From assembly GCF_024294905.1 (NCBI RefSeq), contig NZ_JANCOC010000004.1:1-64000 (forward strand): DNA of 64,000 bases, in the 5' to 3' direction. Source of the stretch: Rothia gullae (lineage in GTDB: Bacteria; Actinomycetota; Actinomycetes; Actinomycetales; Micrococcaceae). The position numbers and the translations under genes were made by a program. The notes under the pieces were generated by a model. That model saw only the letters and a list, made by a program, of their open reading frames with translations. It did no database searches and was not told where the DNA came from. Below, one piece after another: positions 46,205 to 55,411 of this stretch (the first letter of the stretch is position 1; every line of letters begins with the position of its first letter).

Positions 46205-47170
46205 CTAGTCGGACCACTTGAACTTACGCGAGGCAACAAACCCAATGACAACGGTCCACACAATGAGGACCCAGTGCGGGTCGGCGAGCCACTGATGCTG
46301 AATGAAGTTGCCGCGCAGCGCGTCGCCCAGAGCCGCCGAGGGCGACCACGCCACGATTCCGGCGTACCAGTCCGGGAAGGACTTCAACGGGAACACCACG
46401 CCGCCGGCACCGGCAAGAATCACCCAGGCAATATTGACGATGGCGAGGGTCGCCTCTGCGCGCACCGTGCCGGCAATGAGCAGACCCAGCGCCGTAAACG
46501 CGCCGGCACCCATGAGCATCGTGATGATGGAGCGGGAGACGGCGATAGCGTCCGGGTGCCAGCCCAAACCGTACCCGAGCGCCGTCACCAGTGTGAACTG
46601 AATCGCCACGACCACCAGCACCGCAATGCACTTGCCTATAATCAGGCCGTTACGGCCCAGGGGAGTGGTTGCAAGGAACCGTAGCACGCCGTAGCGGCGG
46701 TCAAAACCGGTGGCAATACCCTGACCGGACAGCGCCGTAGAAATCACACAGAGCGCCAGAACGCCGGGGACCGCCGCATCCATGCGGGAGACCCCCACCG
46801 AGTTCGCGTACTCATCAATCAGACCGGTGAACCGCAACGCAATGAGCGCCATGACGGGAAAAATAATGTTGAGCATCAGCTGCTCGCCGTTGCGTAGCAT
46901 CGCCATCGTCTCGTAGCGGCCCTGCTCGATCACGCGCACGAGCGGGTAGTTCGCGCGCGGGGGAATGTACTCCTCATCTTCGTCAATAGAAGAGGCCCTG
47001 GGGTGGGTGTCTACGAGGCGAGTGTCTACGGTGGGGCGGGTGGTCGCGGCGCGTTCTTCCAATTGGTTCCCTTCCGCTCGGTTCTCTTCTACTCGGCTCT
47101 CTTCTGCTGGCTTTTCTTCTACTTGGTTTTCTGCCGCCCGGTTGTTGTTAGTGCGTGCGGTGTTGCTCAT
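46205..47170 (-). CDS. ABC-2 type transporter permease
   Basis: A 321-residue membrane subunit of an exporter. A hydrophilic N terminus of about 90 residues contains loosely repeated acidic blocks (EEKPAEESRVEENRAEGNQ) before six membrane helices from about residue 105 to the C terminus. It includes TGFDRRYGVLRFLATTPLGRNGLIIGK, the amphipathic element typical of ABC-2 permeases. The substrate is unknown. The start overlaps the ATPase stop by 4 bases (ATGA). Divergence from sufR is the same arrangement as the Rv1457c-Rv1458c/sufR region of mycobacteria. Confidence 0.88.
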   Translation of the reverse strand: MSNTARTNNNRAAENQVEEKPAEESRVEENRAEGNQLEERAATTRPTVDTRLVDTHPRASSIDEDEEYIPPRANYPLVRVIEQGRYETMAMLRNGEQLMLNIIFPVMALIALRFTGLIDEYANSVGVSRMDAAVPGVLALCVISTALSGQGIATGFDRRYGVLRFLATTPLGRNGLIIGKCIAVLVVVAIQFTLVTALGYGLGWHPDAIAVSRSIITMLMGAGAFTALGLLIAGTVRAEATLAIVNIAWVILAGAGGVVFPLKSFPDWYAGIVAWSPSAALGDALRGNFIQHQWLADPHWVLIVWTVVIGFVASRKFKWSD

Positions 47171-48300
47171 CGGATATCACGTCCTGAAATATCGAGGAAG
47201 ACATCCTCAAGAGTCTTCGGTTCCATGGTGAGAGAAATCGGCATGAGGCGACGTTCGGCGAGCGCCTCGGTGAACGCCGCCAGATGCTCGGGGCGTAGCG
47301 CGCCGACCAGCTCATACTCGCCGGGCACGGAGGTTGCGCCGTCACGAGCCGGGGCGTAGGGCACCTTCTCGATGAGCTCCACACCGGCACGCAGATGCGC
47401 GGGCAGCAACTGCTCACGGGTGGGGGTGGGTGCATCCAGCGTGTACTGCAGTCGGTTTGTGCCGTCGCTGGCGATGAGCTCGGAGACGGTGCCTTCCTGA
47501 ACGGTGGCGCCGTTTTCAATGATGTAGACGTAGTCGGCGAGCTTCTGCGCGTCGTCAATCAGGTGCGTGGTGAGCACGATTGCGGTGCCGAGTTCACGCT
47601 GTTCACGAATGATGTCGAAGACGACGTTGCGGGATTGCGGGTCCAGGCCCGCGGAGGGCTCGTCGAGGAAGAGTACGTCCGGGCGGCCGATGAGGGCGGC
47701 GGCAAGGGAGACGCGCTGCTTCTGACCGCCCGAGAGGCGGCGAATCGTGGTGCCGTTGAAGGTATCAATGCCGAGGCGTTCTACGAGCTCTTCGACCGGG
47801 TACGGGTCGGTGTACATGGTCGAGATGTGCTCGAGTAGCGGAATGGGGTGCATGGCGTTGGGCAGGCCGCCGTCCTGGAGCATAATGCCGACCTTGGCGC
47901 GCAGCTCCGGGTCCGCCTGCAGCGGGTTTTCTCCGAGCAGGCGCACTGTACCGCGGGTGGGTTTGAGTAGGCCCTGGGCGCAGGCGAGGGTCGTGGTTTT
48001 ACCGGCACCGTTGGCTCCGAGCAGGACGACTACTTCACCGGGGAAGACACGCAGGTTGACGTTGTTGACGGCGCGGTAGAGCCCGCTGGCAGTGAGCCGT
48101 TCGGGGTATTTGGTGCGGAAGGCGCGTGAGGGTTTGAACTCTTTGATGAGGTCTTTAATGCTGAGCGCCGGTTCTTCGGTGACGATGCGTCGTCGTGCGG
48201 TGGGGGAGGCGTTGGAATCCGTGTGGTGCTCAGCGTGTGCCGTTGGTACGGCGGATGCACGCCCCGGGTGGTCCTGCTGGCCCGCGGTGGTGGTCTCCAT
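47167..48300 (-). CDS. ABC transporter ATP-binding protein
   Basis: A 377-residue ATPase that drives the adjacent permease. It has Walker A GANGAGKTT, the Q-loop MLQDGGLP, signature RLSGGQKQRVSLAAALIG, Walker B DVLFLDEPSAGLDP and the H-loop VLTTHLIDDAQ. A polar N-terminal extension of about 45 residues and a C-terminal domain of about 100 residues surround the core. The permease is translationally coupled downstream. In related actinobacteria this pair sits beside suf and haem genes, but its cargo is not established from sequence. Confidence 0.9.
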   Translation of the reverse strand: METTTAGQQDHPGRASAVPTAHAEHHTDSNASPTARRRIVTEEPALSIKDLIKEFKPSRAFRTKYPERLTASGLYRAVNNVNLRVFPGEVVVLLGANGAGKTTTLACAQGLLKPTRGTVRLLGENPLQADPELRAKVGIMLQDGGLPNAMHPIPLLEHISTMYTDPYPVEELVERLGIDTFNGTTIRRLSGGQKQRVSLAAALIGRPDVLFLDEPSAGLDPQSRNVVFDIIREQRELGTAIVLTTHLIDDAQKLADYVYIIENGATVQEGTVSELIASDGTNRLQYTLDAPTPTREQLLPAHLRAGVELIEKVPYAPARDGATSVPGEYELVGALRPEHLAAFTEALAERRLMPISLTMEPKTLEDVFLDISGRDIR

Positions 48301-48412
48301 AGACAGTCACTTTCGATTTTTCGCTGATGAGTGTGTGTGCCCCTTCATCTTATGCCCTAACTCACGTTGAGGGCACGCTCGTAACGACTCAAATGTTCAC
48401 TTAAGGTAGAAA

Positions 48413-48458
48413 AGTTAGCAAGTAGGGGTACCTAACTAGCCAAAGAAAAACTAATTAG
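48413..48458 (+). promoter_or_regulatory. Candidate sufR operator and promoter region
   Basis: AGTTAG (48413-48418) and CTAACT (48432-48437) form an inverted repeat across 13 bases. A second palindrome CTAATTAG lies at 48451-48458, just before a TACTTT -10 candidate (48463-48468) and the GTG at 48473. This fits autoregulation, but the exact SufR site is inferred. Confidence 0.35.
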
Positions 48459-48472
48459 GACATACTTTATTT

Positions 48473-49339
48473 GTGTATTCCGTGAACAAGACCCCTCAGC
48501 GCGCCTCAACGAACGAGGCGCAGACCCGAAGCGGCACCCGAACCGCCGCCTCGGGCTCTACTGGTGCTTCCAATACAAAGTCCTCCGCGGCACGCACATC
48601 CAAGCGCAAAGCCGAGGCAGAAGAACGCACCAGGGACCGCGTCCTGCGCGAAGTCCTGAGCAATGGCCCCGTATCCGCAGCAACCCTCGGTGAGCTCCTC
48701 AGCCTCACCCCCGCAGCGGTACGCCGCCACCTCGACGCCCTCGAATCCAACAACATGATCGAGGTTGCGCCCATCAAAAAGCACGGCGCCGGAGCTGGAC
48801 GACCCGCCCGCCGCTACGTGATTGCCCCCCAGGGCCACGAACGCCTCGGCAACGACTACCTCATCATCGCCCGCGACGCCCTGCAAATGCTCCGCGACAC
48901 GGTTGGGCAGGAAGCCCTCGAAGCTTTCGCCTCCGCCCGTGCCGCAGAAATGGAAGCCCGCTACCGACCCGTTGTAGAAGCCGCCGGTGACGATGTGGCA
49001 GCCAGAGCGCAGGCGCTCGCAGAGGCAATGAGTAAGGACGGCTTCGTGGCGACCGCTCAGGTCACCGCGCCTCCTGCAGGACGGACCGTTCCCGAGCATT
49101 TTCTGGCAAGTATTCAGCTCTGTCAGGGTCACTGCCCGGTACGCGACCTCGCTGGAGACTTCCAAGTGTTCTGTGAGCAGGAAACCGGGATTATTTCTGA
49201 CCTGCTCGGCGTTGATGTCCGTAGGCTTTCAACCATGGCTTCGGGTGCTCACGTGTGTACGACGCACGTGCCCCTGAACCGCGTCACCGCCGAGGGTGAG
49301 AAGAACGCAGAAAAATCTGTAGAGAAACCTTCCGCGTAA
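48473..49339 (+). CDS. sufR: Fe-S-sensing transcriptional regulator SufR
   Basis: SufR carries an Fe-S cluster and represses the suf operon when the cluster is intact. The 288-residue protein has a 45-residue Ser/Thr/Ala-rich N terminus, a winged helix-turn-helix ([35 protein letters not shown], about residues 57-91) and a C-terminal cluster domain with cysteines 217, 221, 234 and 262 ([23 protein letters not shown]). It heads the suf operon and is divergent from the ABC exporter. The short space between a -10 candidate and GTG suggests a nearly leaderless message. Confidence 0.92.
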   Translation: MYSVNKTPQRASTNEAQTRSGTRTAASGSTGASNTKSSAARTSKRKAEAEERTRDRVLREVLSNGPVSAATLGELLSLTPAAVRRHLDALESNNMIEVAPIKKHGAGAGRPARRYVIAPQGHERLGNDYLIIARDALQMLRDTVGQEALEAFASARAAEMEARYRPVVEAAGDDVAARAQALAEAMSKDGFVATAQVTAPPAGRTVPEHFLASIQLCQGHCPVRDLAGDFQVFCEQETGIISDLLGVDVRRLSTMASGAHVCTTHVPLNRVTAEGEKNAEKSVEKPSA

Positions 49340-49526
49340 CGCTTACCGCAGTACCCCGCGGCGCACCCCGATGAACCCCTCAAGGGTGCGACCCGCACGC
49401 TGGAACCCGCACGCCCCACGCTGCGTTAAACGCCGTGGTCGAGCGCGGCATCAGCCCCTAAAACTACCGCGCCTGCAACCGGCAGGTGGCGGCGAGAAAT
49501 GTAATAACCATCGAAGAAAGGCCGTA

Positions 49527-50984
49527 ATGACTGAGAAAGTTGGGCAGAACGCCAACGACACCGTCATTTCAGAGATCCTGGAGATGAACCCCGAACTCGA
49601 GGGCATTGGCAACTACGAGTACGGTTGGGCAGACTCCGACGAAGCAGGCCAGGTAGCAAAGCGCGGCCTGGACGAGAACGTCGTGCGCGACATCTCTGCG
49701 AAGAAGAACGAACCCCAGTGGATGCTGGATATGCGTCTGAAGGCGCTGAAGTTCTTCGAACGTAAGCCCATGCCCACCTGGGGTGCGGATCTTTCCGAAA
49801 TTGACTTCGACAACATCAAGTACTTCGTGCGCTCGACCGAGGGTCAGGCGGCTTCTTGGGAGGAACTGCCCGAGGACATCCGCACCACCTACGAGCGTCT
49901 GGGCATTCCCGAGGCGGAGCGTAACTCCCTCGTCGCGGGTGTGGCTGCACAGTACGAGTCTGAGGTTGTGTACCACCAGATCCGTGAGGACCTGGAGAAG
50001 CAGGGCGTGATCTTCGTCGACACCGACACCGGTCTGCGCGAATACCCCGAACTGTTCAAGGAATACTTCGGCTCCATCATCCCGATTGGTGACAACAAGT
50101 TCTCCGCGCTGAACACCGCCGTATGGTCCGGTGGCTCCTTCGTGTACGTTCCCCCGGGAGTTCACGTGGAGATCCCGCTGCAGGCGTACTTCCGCATTAA
50201 CACCGAGAACATGGGCCAGTTCGAACGCACCCTGATCATTGCGGACGAAGACTCCTACGTTCACTACATTGAGGGCTGCACCGCCCCCATCTACAAGTCC
50301 GACTCCCTGCACTCCGCAGTGGTTGAGATTGTGCTGAAGAAAAACGCACGCGTTCGCTACACCACCATCCAGAACTGGTCGAACAACGTCTACAACCTGG
50401 TGACCAAGCGTGCTGTTGCGCACGAGGGCGCCACCATGGAATGGGTGGACGGCAACATCGGTTCGAAGGTCACCCAGAAGTACCCGGCTGTTTACATGGT
50501 CGGCGAGCACGCTAAGGGTGAGACCCTGTCCATCGCATTCGCGGGTGAGGGTCAGCACCAGGACACCGGTTCGAAGATGGTTCACATTGCACCGAACACC
50601 TCCTCGACCATTGTGTCCAAGTCCGTGGCGCGTAACGGCGGCCGCAGCGCATACCGTGGCCTGGTTCAGGTTCGTGAGGGCGCTAAGCACTCCAAGTCCT
50701 CCGTGGTCTGTGACGCACTGCTGGTGGACACCATCTCCCGCTCTGACACCTACCCCTATGTGGATGTCCGCGAGGACGATGTGACCATGGGCCACGAGGC
50801 GACCGTTTCCCGCGTCTCCGAGGACCAGCTGTTCTACCTGATGCAGCGCGGCCTGAGCGAAGAAGAAGCAATGGCGATGATCGTTCGCGGCTTCGTTGAG
50901 CCTATCGCCCGCGAGTTGCCGATGGAGTACGCACTCGAACTGAACCGCCTGATCGAACTTCAAATGGAAGGATCTGTGGGCTAA
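49527..50984 (+). CDS. sufB: Fe-S cluster assembly scaffold SufB
   Basis: SufB is the main scaffold of the SufBCD complex on which Fe-S clusters are built. The 485-residue protein has [46 protein letters not shown], the beta-helix core and [31 protein letters not shown] 49527 follows GAAAGG; the longer open frame from 49371 is not used. It is joined to sufD by TAATG. Confidence 0.96.
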   Translation: MTEKVGQNANDTVISEILEMNPELEGIGNYEYGWADSDEAGQVAKRGLDENVVRDISAKKNEPQWMLDMRLKALKFFERKPMPTWGADLSEIDFDNIKYFVRSTEGQAASWEELPEDIRTTYERLGIPEAERNSLVAGVAAQYESEVVYHQIREDLEKQGVIFVDTDTGLREYPELFKEYFGSIIPIGDNKFSALNTAVWSGGSFVYVPPGVHVEIPLQAYFRINTENMGQFERTLIIADEDSYVHYIEGCTAPIYKSDSLHSAVVEIVLKKNARVRYTTIQNWSNNVYNLVTKRAVAHEGATMEWVDGNIGSKVTQKYPAVYMVGEHAKGETLSIAFAGEGQHQDTGSKMVHIAPNTSSTIVSKSVARNGGRSAYRGLVQVREGAKHSKSSVVCDALLVDTISRSDTYPYVDVREDDVTMGHEATVSRVSEDQLFYLMQRGLSEEEAMAMIVRGFVEPIARELPMEYALELNRLIELQMEGSVG

Positions 50985-52258
50985 TGCCGACCAACGAAGA
51001 AACCCTGGGTTACCACTCCCCGATCATCCCCGGCATGGACCAGGAGGGCGAGAAGCTCGCCACCGAGTTCGCCCACGATGACACCCTGATGCGCGCCACC
51101 GAGGCACACCACCAGGGCTCCAACCCGAACAACGTCCAGAAGGTACTCGAAGCATCCCGTGCAGAGCGTAAGACCTCCTACAATGTGGAGGACTTCGCGC
51201 CCCTGACCGGTCGTGAAGAGGACTGGCGCTTCACCCCGCTGAAGCGTCTGGGCGGCCTGCACCTGGAGAAGCTGACTGGCACCGCACCGGCACCGCAGAT
51301 CACTGCACCCGAGCAGGTTCAGGTTGAGACCGTCTCCCGTGAGGATGCACGCATCGGCTCCGCGGGTATCCCCGAGGACCGCGTGGCAGCGAACGCGTGG
51401 TCCAGCTTCACCGAAGCAACCGTGGTGACCATCCCCGCCGAAGCTGAACTGGCTGAGCACGTGGAAATCGACATCACCGGCACCGGCAACGAGGCTGCCG
51501 CACAGCACATCGTGATTGAGGCTAAGCCCTTCTCGAAGGCTGTTGTGGTTCTGCGCCACACCGGCTCCACCGTCCTGGCACAGAACGTTGAGTTCGTGGT
51601 GAACGACGAGGCTGAGCTGAACGTTGTTTCCGTACAGCAGTGGGCTGACGACACGATCCACGCATCCGCACACTACGCTAAGCTGGGCCGTAACGCACGC
51701 TTCAAGCACGTTGTGGTGTCCCTCGGCGGCGACCTGGTGCGTGTGACCCCCTCCACCAAGTTCACCGCTCCCGGCGCTGAGACTGAAATGTACGGCCTGT
51801 ACTTCGTAGACGCAGGTCAGCACATTGAGTCCCGCCTGTTCGTGGACCACTCCGTACCCAACTGCAAGTCCCGCGTGACCTACAAGGGCGCGCTGCAGGG
51901 TAAGGGTGCGCACTCCGTATGGGTTGGTGACGTTCTGATTGGTAAGGATGCAGAAGGCACCGACACCTACGAGCTGAACCGTAACCTGCTCCTGGAAGTT
52001 GGCCCCCGCGCCGACTCCGTGCCGAACCTGGAGATTGAGACCGGCCTGATTGAGGGCGCCGGCCACGCATCCACCACCGGCCAGCTCGATGAGCAGCACC
52101 TGTGGTACCTGCAGGCTCGCGGTATTCCGGAGGCTGAGGCACGCCGTCTGGTCGTGCGCGGCTTCCTGAATGAGATCATTCAGCAGATTTGTGTTCCCGA
52201 ACTTGAAGAGCAGCTCACCGAGGCCCTTGAGGCAGAGCTCGCCCTCAGCAACAACTAA
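50984..52258 (+). CDS. sufD: Fe-S cluster assembly protein SufD
   Basis: SufD pairs with SufB in the SufBC2D scaffold and is needed for iron entry. The 424-residue protein shares the right-handed beta-helix and the C-terminal signature (TTGQLDEQHLWYLQARGIPEAEARRLVVRGFLNEI) with SufB but lacks the extended SufB N terminus. WRFTPLKRL near residue 80 is typical. The start codon overlaps the sufB stop by one base. Confidence 0.95.
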   Translation: MPTNEETLGYHSPIIPGMDQEGEKLATEFAHDDTLMRATEAHHQGSNPNNVQKVLEASRAERKTSYNVEDFAPLTGREEDWRFTPLKRLGGLHLEKLTGTAPAPQITAPEQVQVETVSREDARIGSAGIPEDRVAANAWSSFTEATVVTIPAEAELAEHVEIDITGTGNEAAAQHIVIEAKPFSKAVVVLRHTGSTVLAQNVEFVVNDEAELNVVSVQQWADDTIHASAHYAKLGRNARFKHVVVSLGGDLVRVTPSTKFTAPGAETEMYGLYFVDAGQHIESRLFVDHSVPNCKSRVTYKGALQGKGAHSVWVGDVLIGKDAEGTDTYELNRNLLLEVGPRADSVPNLEIETGLIEGAGHASTTGQLDEQHLWYLQARGIPEAEARRLVVRGFLNEIIQQICVPELEEQLTEALEAELALSNN

Positions 52259-52277
52259 GCTTTACCAGGAGAAATCA

Positions 52278-53036
52278 ATGTCTACTCTTGAAATCAAGGA
52301 CCTTCACGTCTCGGTTATCCTCGACGATGAAACCACCAAGCCCATCCTGAAGGGCGTTAACCTGACCATCAACTCTGGCGAGATTCACGCAATCATGGGC
52401 CCGAACGGTTCCGGTAAGTCCACTCTGGCTTCCACCATTGCTGGGCACCCCAAGTACCAGGTTGACTCCGGTCAGATCCTGCTCGACGGTGAGGACATCA
52501 CCGAGATGAGCGTGGACGAGCGTGCACGCGCAGGCCTGTTCCTGGCGATGCAGTACCCGGTTGAGATCCCCGGCGTGACCATGTCCAACTTCCTGCGTTC
52601 CGCTAAGACCGCTGTGGACGGTCAGGCTCCCTCCCTGCGTACCTGGACCAAGGACGTTAAGGAAGCCATGAAGAACCTGGAGATTGACCCCGCGTTCATC
52701 GCACGTAATGTGAACGAGGGCTTCTCCGGCGGTGAGAAGAAGCGCCACGAGATCCTTCAGCTGGAGCTGCTCAAGCCCAAGTTCGGCATCCTGGACGAGA
52801 CCGACTCTGGTCTGGACGTTGACGCGCTGAAGATCGTGTCTGAGGGCGTTAACCGTGCGCACGACGAGAACGACATGGGCGTCATGCTGATTACCCACTA
52901 CACCCGCATCCTGCGCTACATCAAGCCGCAGTTCGTGCACGTGTTCGTGGACGGCAAGATGGTTGACCAGGGCGGCCCCGAGCTGGCTGACCGCCTGGAA
53001 GAAGAGGGCTACGTAGCTTACGTGGGTAAGAAGTAA
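52278..53036 (+). CDS. sufC: Fe-S cluster assembly ATPase SufC
   Basis: SufC is the ABC-type ATPase that drives conformational change in SufBCD. The 252-residue protein has Walker A IMGPNGSGKST, MQYPVEIPGV, signature GFSGGEKKRHEILQ, Walker B FGILDETDSGLDVDAL and the H-loop LITHYTRIL, all specific to SufC. ATG 52278 follows AGGAGAAATCA, 19 bases after sufD. Confidence 0.97.
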   Translation: MSTLEIKDLHVSVILDDETTKPILKGVNLTINSGEIHAIMGPNGSGKSTLASTIAGHPKYQVDSGQILLDGEDITEMSVDERARAGLFLAMQYPVEIPGVTMSNFLRSAKTAVDGQAPSLRTWTKDVKEAMKNLEIDPAFIARNVNEGFSGGEKKRHEILQLELLKPKFGILDETDSGLDVDALKIVSEGVNRAHDENDMGVMLITHYTRILRYIKPQFVHVFVDGKMVDQGGPELADRLEEEGYVAYVGKK

Positions 53037-53075
53037 GCTTCTTCCCTGACCGGATTCTGACAGAAAGATAGAACT

Positions 53076-53405
53076 ATGACTGAGACTGTGCAGGGTCGTA
53101 TTCCTCAGGAAGAAATTGAGGAAGCCCTCAAGGAGGTCATTGACCCGGAGCTCGGCGTCAATATTGTTGACCTCGGTCTGCTCTACGGTCTGCGCTGGGA
53201 TGAGGATGGAACCCTCATTCTGGACCTGACTCTGACCACCGCGGCGTGCCCGCTGCAGGAGGTTATTGAGGAGCAGGTTCAGAGCAACCTGGATAACCTG
53301 GTTGATTCTTGGCGTGTGAACTGGGTTTGGATGCCGCCGTGGGGCCCGGAGCGTATTACTGAGGACGGCCGCGATATGATGCGCGCGCTGGGCTTCAACA
53401 TCTAA
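53076..53405 (+). CDS. sufT: MIP18/DUF59 Fe-S maturation factor SufT
   Basis: SufT-type proteins help insert Fe-S clusters into target enzymes. The 109-residue protein is a single MIP18 domain: EEIEEALKEVIDPELGVNIVDLGLLYGL, then LDLTLTTAACPLQEVIEEQV with the reactive Cys, and WMPPWGPERITEDGRDMMRALGF. It starts 39 bases after sufC. The usual cysteine desulfurase (sufS) and sufU do not follow: a strong terminator comes next. Confidence 0.92.
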   Translation: MTETVQGRIPQEEIEEALKEVIDPELGVNIVDLGLLYGLRWDEDGTLILDLTLTTAACPLQEVIEEQVQSNLDNLVDSWRVNWVWMPPWGPERITEDGRDMMRALGFNI

Positions 53406-53426
53406 GCTCCTGACTTGCAGATAAGG

Positions 53427-53477
53427 TACCCGCCCGGTGCTGAAGGTGTATGCCTTCGGCACCGGGCGGGTATTTTT
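53427..53477 (+). terminator. Terminator of the suf operon
   Basis: A perfect 20-bp stem (53427-53446 with 53453-53472) and six-base loop, followed by five T. Confidence 0.95.
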
Positions 53478-53676
53478 GTGCGTTTTTACATGAAGTGAAT
53501 GTGTGGTCTTAATCCCAGATTTAAAAGTAATTTAATAATGGTAGTGATGTATTTTGCTGAAACAATTAGGACGCTTTGACTTTGGGGGGGGGTCTAGTAT
53601 ATTTCCTTGTGAATCATACACTCACATCATATTAGCTCCTTATGCAATGGCTGCTTGAGGATGCCGAAAGGAAATC

Positions 53677-54282
53677 ATGGCACAAAAGATTATTGCCGCT
53701 GACGGTTCTGTCTACGTTAAGAAGAAGCCTTTCTACCTCCGTTGGTGGTTTATCACTCTCGTTATTCTTGTTCTTCTTGGTGGTTGCGCTTCAATAATGG
53801 GCGGCTCTAAGAGCTCCACTAAGGTAAGTGCCCCCTCATCTTCGGCAGCTACTGATTCGTCGGCACCTAGCGCTTCTTCCGCTACGGTAGGTACGGATAC
53901 CTCTTCTGCGGCAGATGCCGGTACCTCTGCGGCTCCTGCTACCACTGCTGCGGAATCTAACGCAAAGCAGAACGATAACAGCGTTCCTAGAGAATATAAG
54001 TCTGCTTTGAAGAAGGCGGAGTCTTATTCTCGCACCATGCACATGTCCAAGCAGCGTATCTACGACCAGCTCACCAGTGAATTCGAAAAGTTCACTCCTG
54101 AAGCTGCTCAGTATGCTGTGGACAATATGAAGGCTGACTGGAACGCAAATGCCCTGGAGAGCGCAAAGAGCTACCAGAAGACGATGAACATGTCTCCCGA
54201 GGCAATCCGTTCCCAGCTGACTTCCTCGTTTGACGGATTCACCGAGGAAGAAGCTGACTACGCAGTCTCTCACCTGGACTAA
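53677..54282 (+). CDS. Ltp-family lipoprotein
   Basis: Members of this family are surface lipoproteins with tandem helix-turn-helix-like repeats; the namesake is the superinfection-exclusion lipoprotein of streptococcal phage TP-J34. The 201-residue protein has a basic-hydrophobic lead and lipobox LLGGC (Cys37), a 60-residue Ser/Ala/Thr linker, and two repeats of about 45 residues: YKSALKKAESYSRTMHMSKQ and ALESAKSYQKTMNMSPEA, each continuing IxxQLTSxF...FTxExAxYAVxxx. ATG 53677 follows AAAGGAAATC. It is monocistronic. In this chromosomal context a role in phage defence is only a hypothesis. Confidence 0.88.
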   Translation: MAQKIIAADGSVYVKKKPFYLRWWFITLVILVLLGGCASIMGGSKSSTKVSAPSSSAATDSSAPSASSATVGTDTSSAADAGTSAAPATTAAESNAKQNDNSVPREYKSALKKAESYSRTMHMSKQRIYDQLTSEFEKFTPEAAQYAVDNMKADWNANALESAKSYQKTMNMSPEAIRSQLTSSFDGFTEEEADYAVSHLD

Positions 54283-54300
54283 TTCAACAGATGATTCATA

Positions 54301-54342
54301 GAAGCCGCCCGGCATGGAACACATTCCATACCGGGCGGCTTC
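54301..54342. terminator. Bidirectional terminator after the Ltp gene
   Basis: A 19-bp stem with one mismatch (54301-54319 with 54324-54342) and a CACA loop, between convergent genes. Confidence 0.85.
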
Positions 54343-54361
54343 TATATGGTCAGCTTTGAAC

Positions 54362-54862
54362 CTAGTCGTTCAGGTGCAGTAGCTTTAGCGAGTGTTCGTA
54401 CTTGATCATCAGGGTCGAGCGGGTCGGCTCCGGCAACAGAGCCAGACGGTGCGGGTCAGTATTATCCGCAATATCGGCAAGCTTCACCAGACGAGCCAAA
54501 TCATTCACACGCACCCGGCTCAGATACGACTCACGCGACTCACCCGGGCGATGGGTCAAGGCATCAATCGCATCCACAATACGCGCCGAGAAGTGACGGG
54601 CCAGATATGCGAGGGAAACGCCGGTATCCTCCACCGTGTCGTGCAGTAGCGCCACAATCTGAGCCTCAGTCTTCAGTTCCTCCAAAGACGAATCGGGATG
54701 AGTGGCGGCAGCCATTTCAGACACGAGCTTACGTGCCCCAAGAGCCACACGGCGAGGGTGGGAGATGTAGGGCCAGCCGTTACGATCAGTCTGCCCCTCA
54801 TGCGCCTTATCAGCGATGCTGTCTGCCAGGCGAACCATCTCTTTGTAGTAGCTATTCGACAT
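54362..54862 (-). CDS. Small HD-domain hydrolase, possibly a (p)ppGpp hydrolase
   Basis: The 166-residue protein consists only of an HD phosphohydrolase domain: AHEGQTDRNGWPYISHPRRVA (His35), VALLHDTVEDTG (His74-Asp75, Asp79) and VKLADIADNTD (Lys127, Asp130 and the N-x-D ligand). This is the metal-binding layout of SpoT/Mesh1-like small alarmone hydrolases, and no synthetase, TGS or ACT domain is attached. Hydrolysis of (p)ppGpp is inferred from that pattern. It is a single gene, convergent with the Ltp gene. Confidence 0.78.
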   Translation of the reverse strand: MSNSYYKEMVRLADSIADKAHEGQTDRNGWPYISHPRRVALGARKLVSEMAAATHPDSSLEELKTEAQIVALLHDTVEDTGVSLAYLARHFSARIVDAIDALTHRPGESRESYLSRVRVNDLARLVKLADIADNTDPHRLALLPEPTRSTLMIKYEHSLKLLHLND

Positions 54863-55411
54863 GAGAACCTCCGTTGGTTTAGACTCCTGCGAGTTGACGG
54901 CACCCGCGACCGTGCCGGTACGTTGCGCTAAGCCGATACGGAACGGTAGCTGGTACCAATACTCTACGCCAGCTGTGGGGCGGCGGAGGCGGAACTCGCC
55001 CGAAACACCCTTAATACGTCAAATATGACGCGCCGAAGAAGAAAATAGGGTGCTTTATGTCTGCAAATCATGAACTTGGTGCCTATTCTACCCGAGTTCT
55101 GCAGCGGATACCGACCCGCAGGAGGCGCCCTGCACCTCCGCGAAAGTGTCTGCCGCACCCATTTGGCACCGCCCGGTGTAACTCGCCCAAAAATCTCATA
55201 TGGTGGCAAAAAATTTCTGTCTTTTTCTGGCGAAAATCGGTGCGCAAACCGCCCAACACAAAGGCAGTTTAAGCGTGTTTAGCACACACCGATACACACT
55301 CATCAAACGAAAAAATGCTCGCCCTCCGCGCCCTGATAAAACATCCAAAAACCCGTATTTTTGTGCGAAAATACGCGATAAACTGGGGGCAACCAAACAT
55401 CGGAGAACACC
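54863..55411. other. Intergenic region with imperfect A-rich repeats
   Basis: About 550 bp, with no supported gene. Two related blocks of about 60 bp begin near 55205 and 55345; both start with a run of A and contain GCGAAAAT followed by CGCAAACCGCCCAACA or CGATAAACTGGGGGCAACCA. The phrase AACTCGCCC followed by A-rich DNA also occurs near 54990 and 55180. Short open frames here look like by-products of these repeats. Confidence 0.4.
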
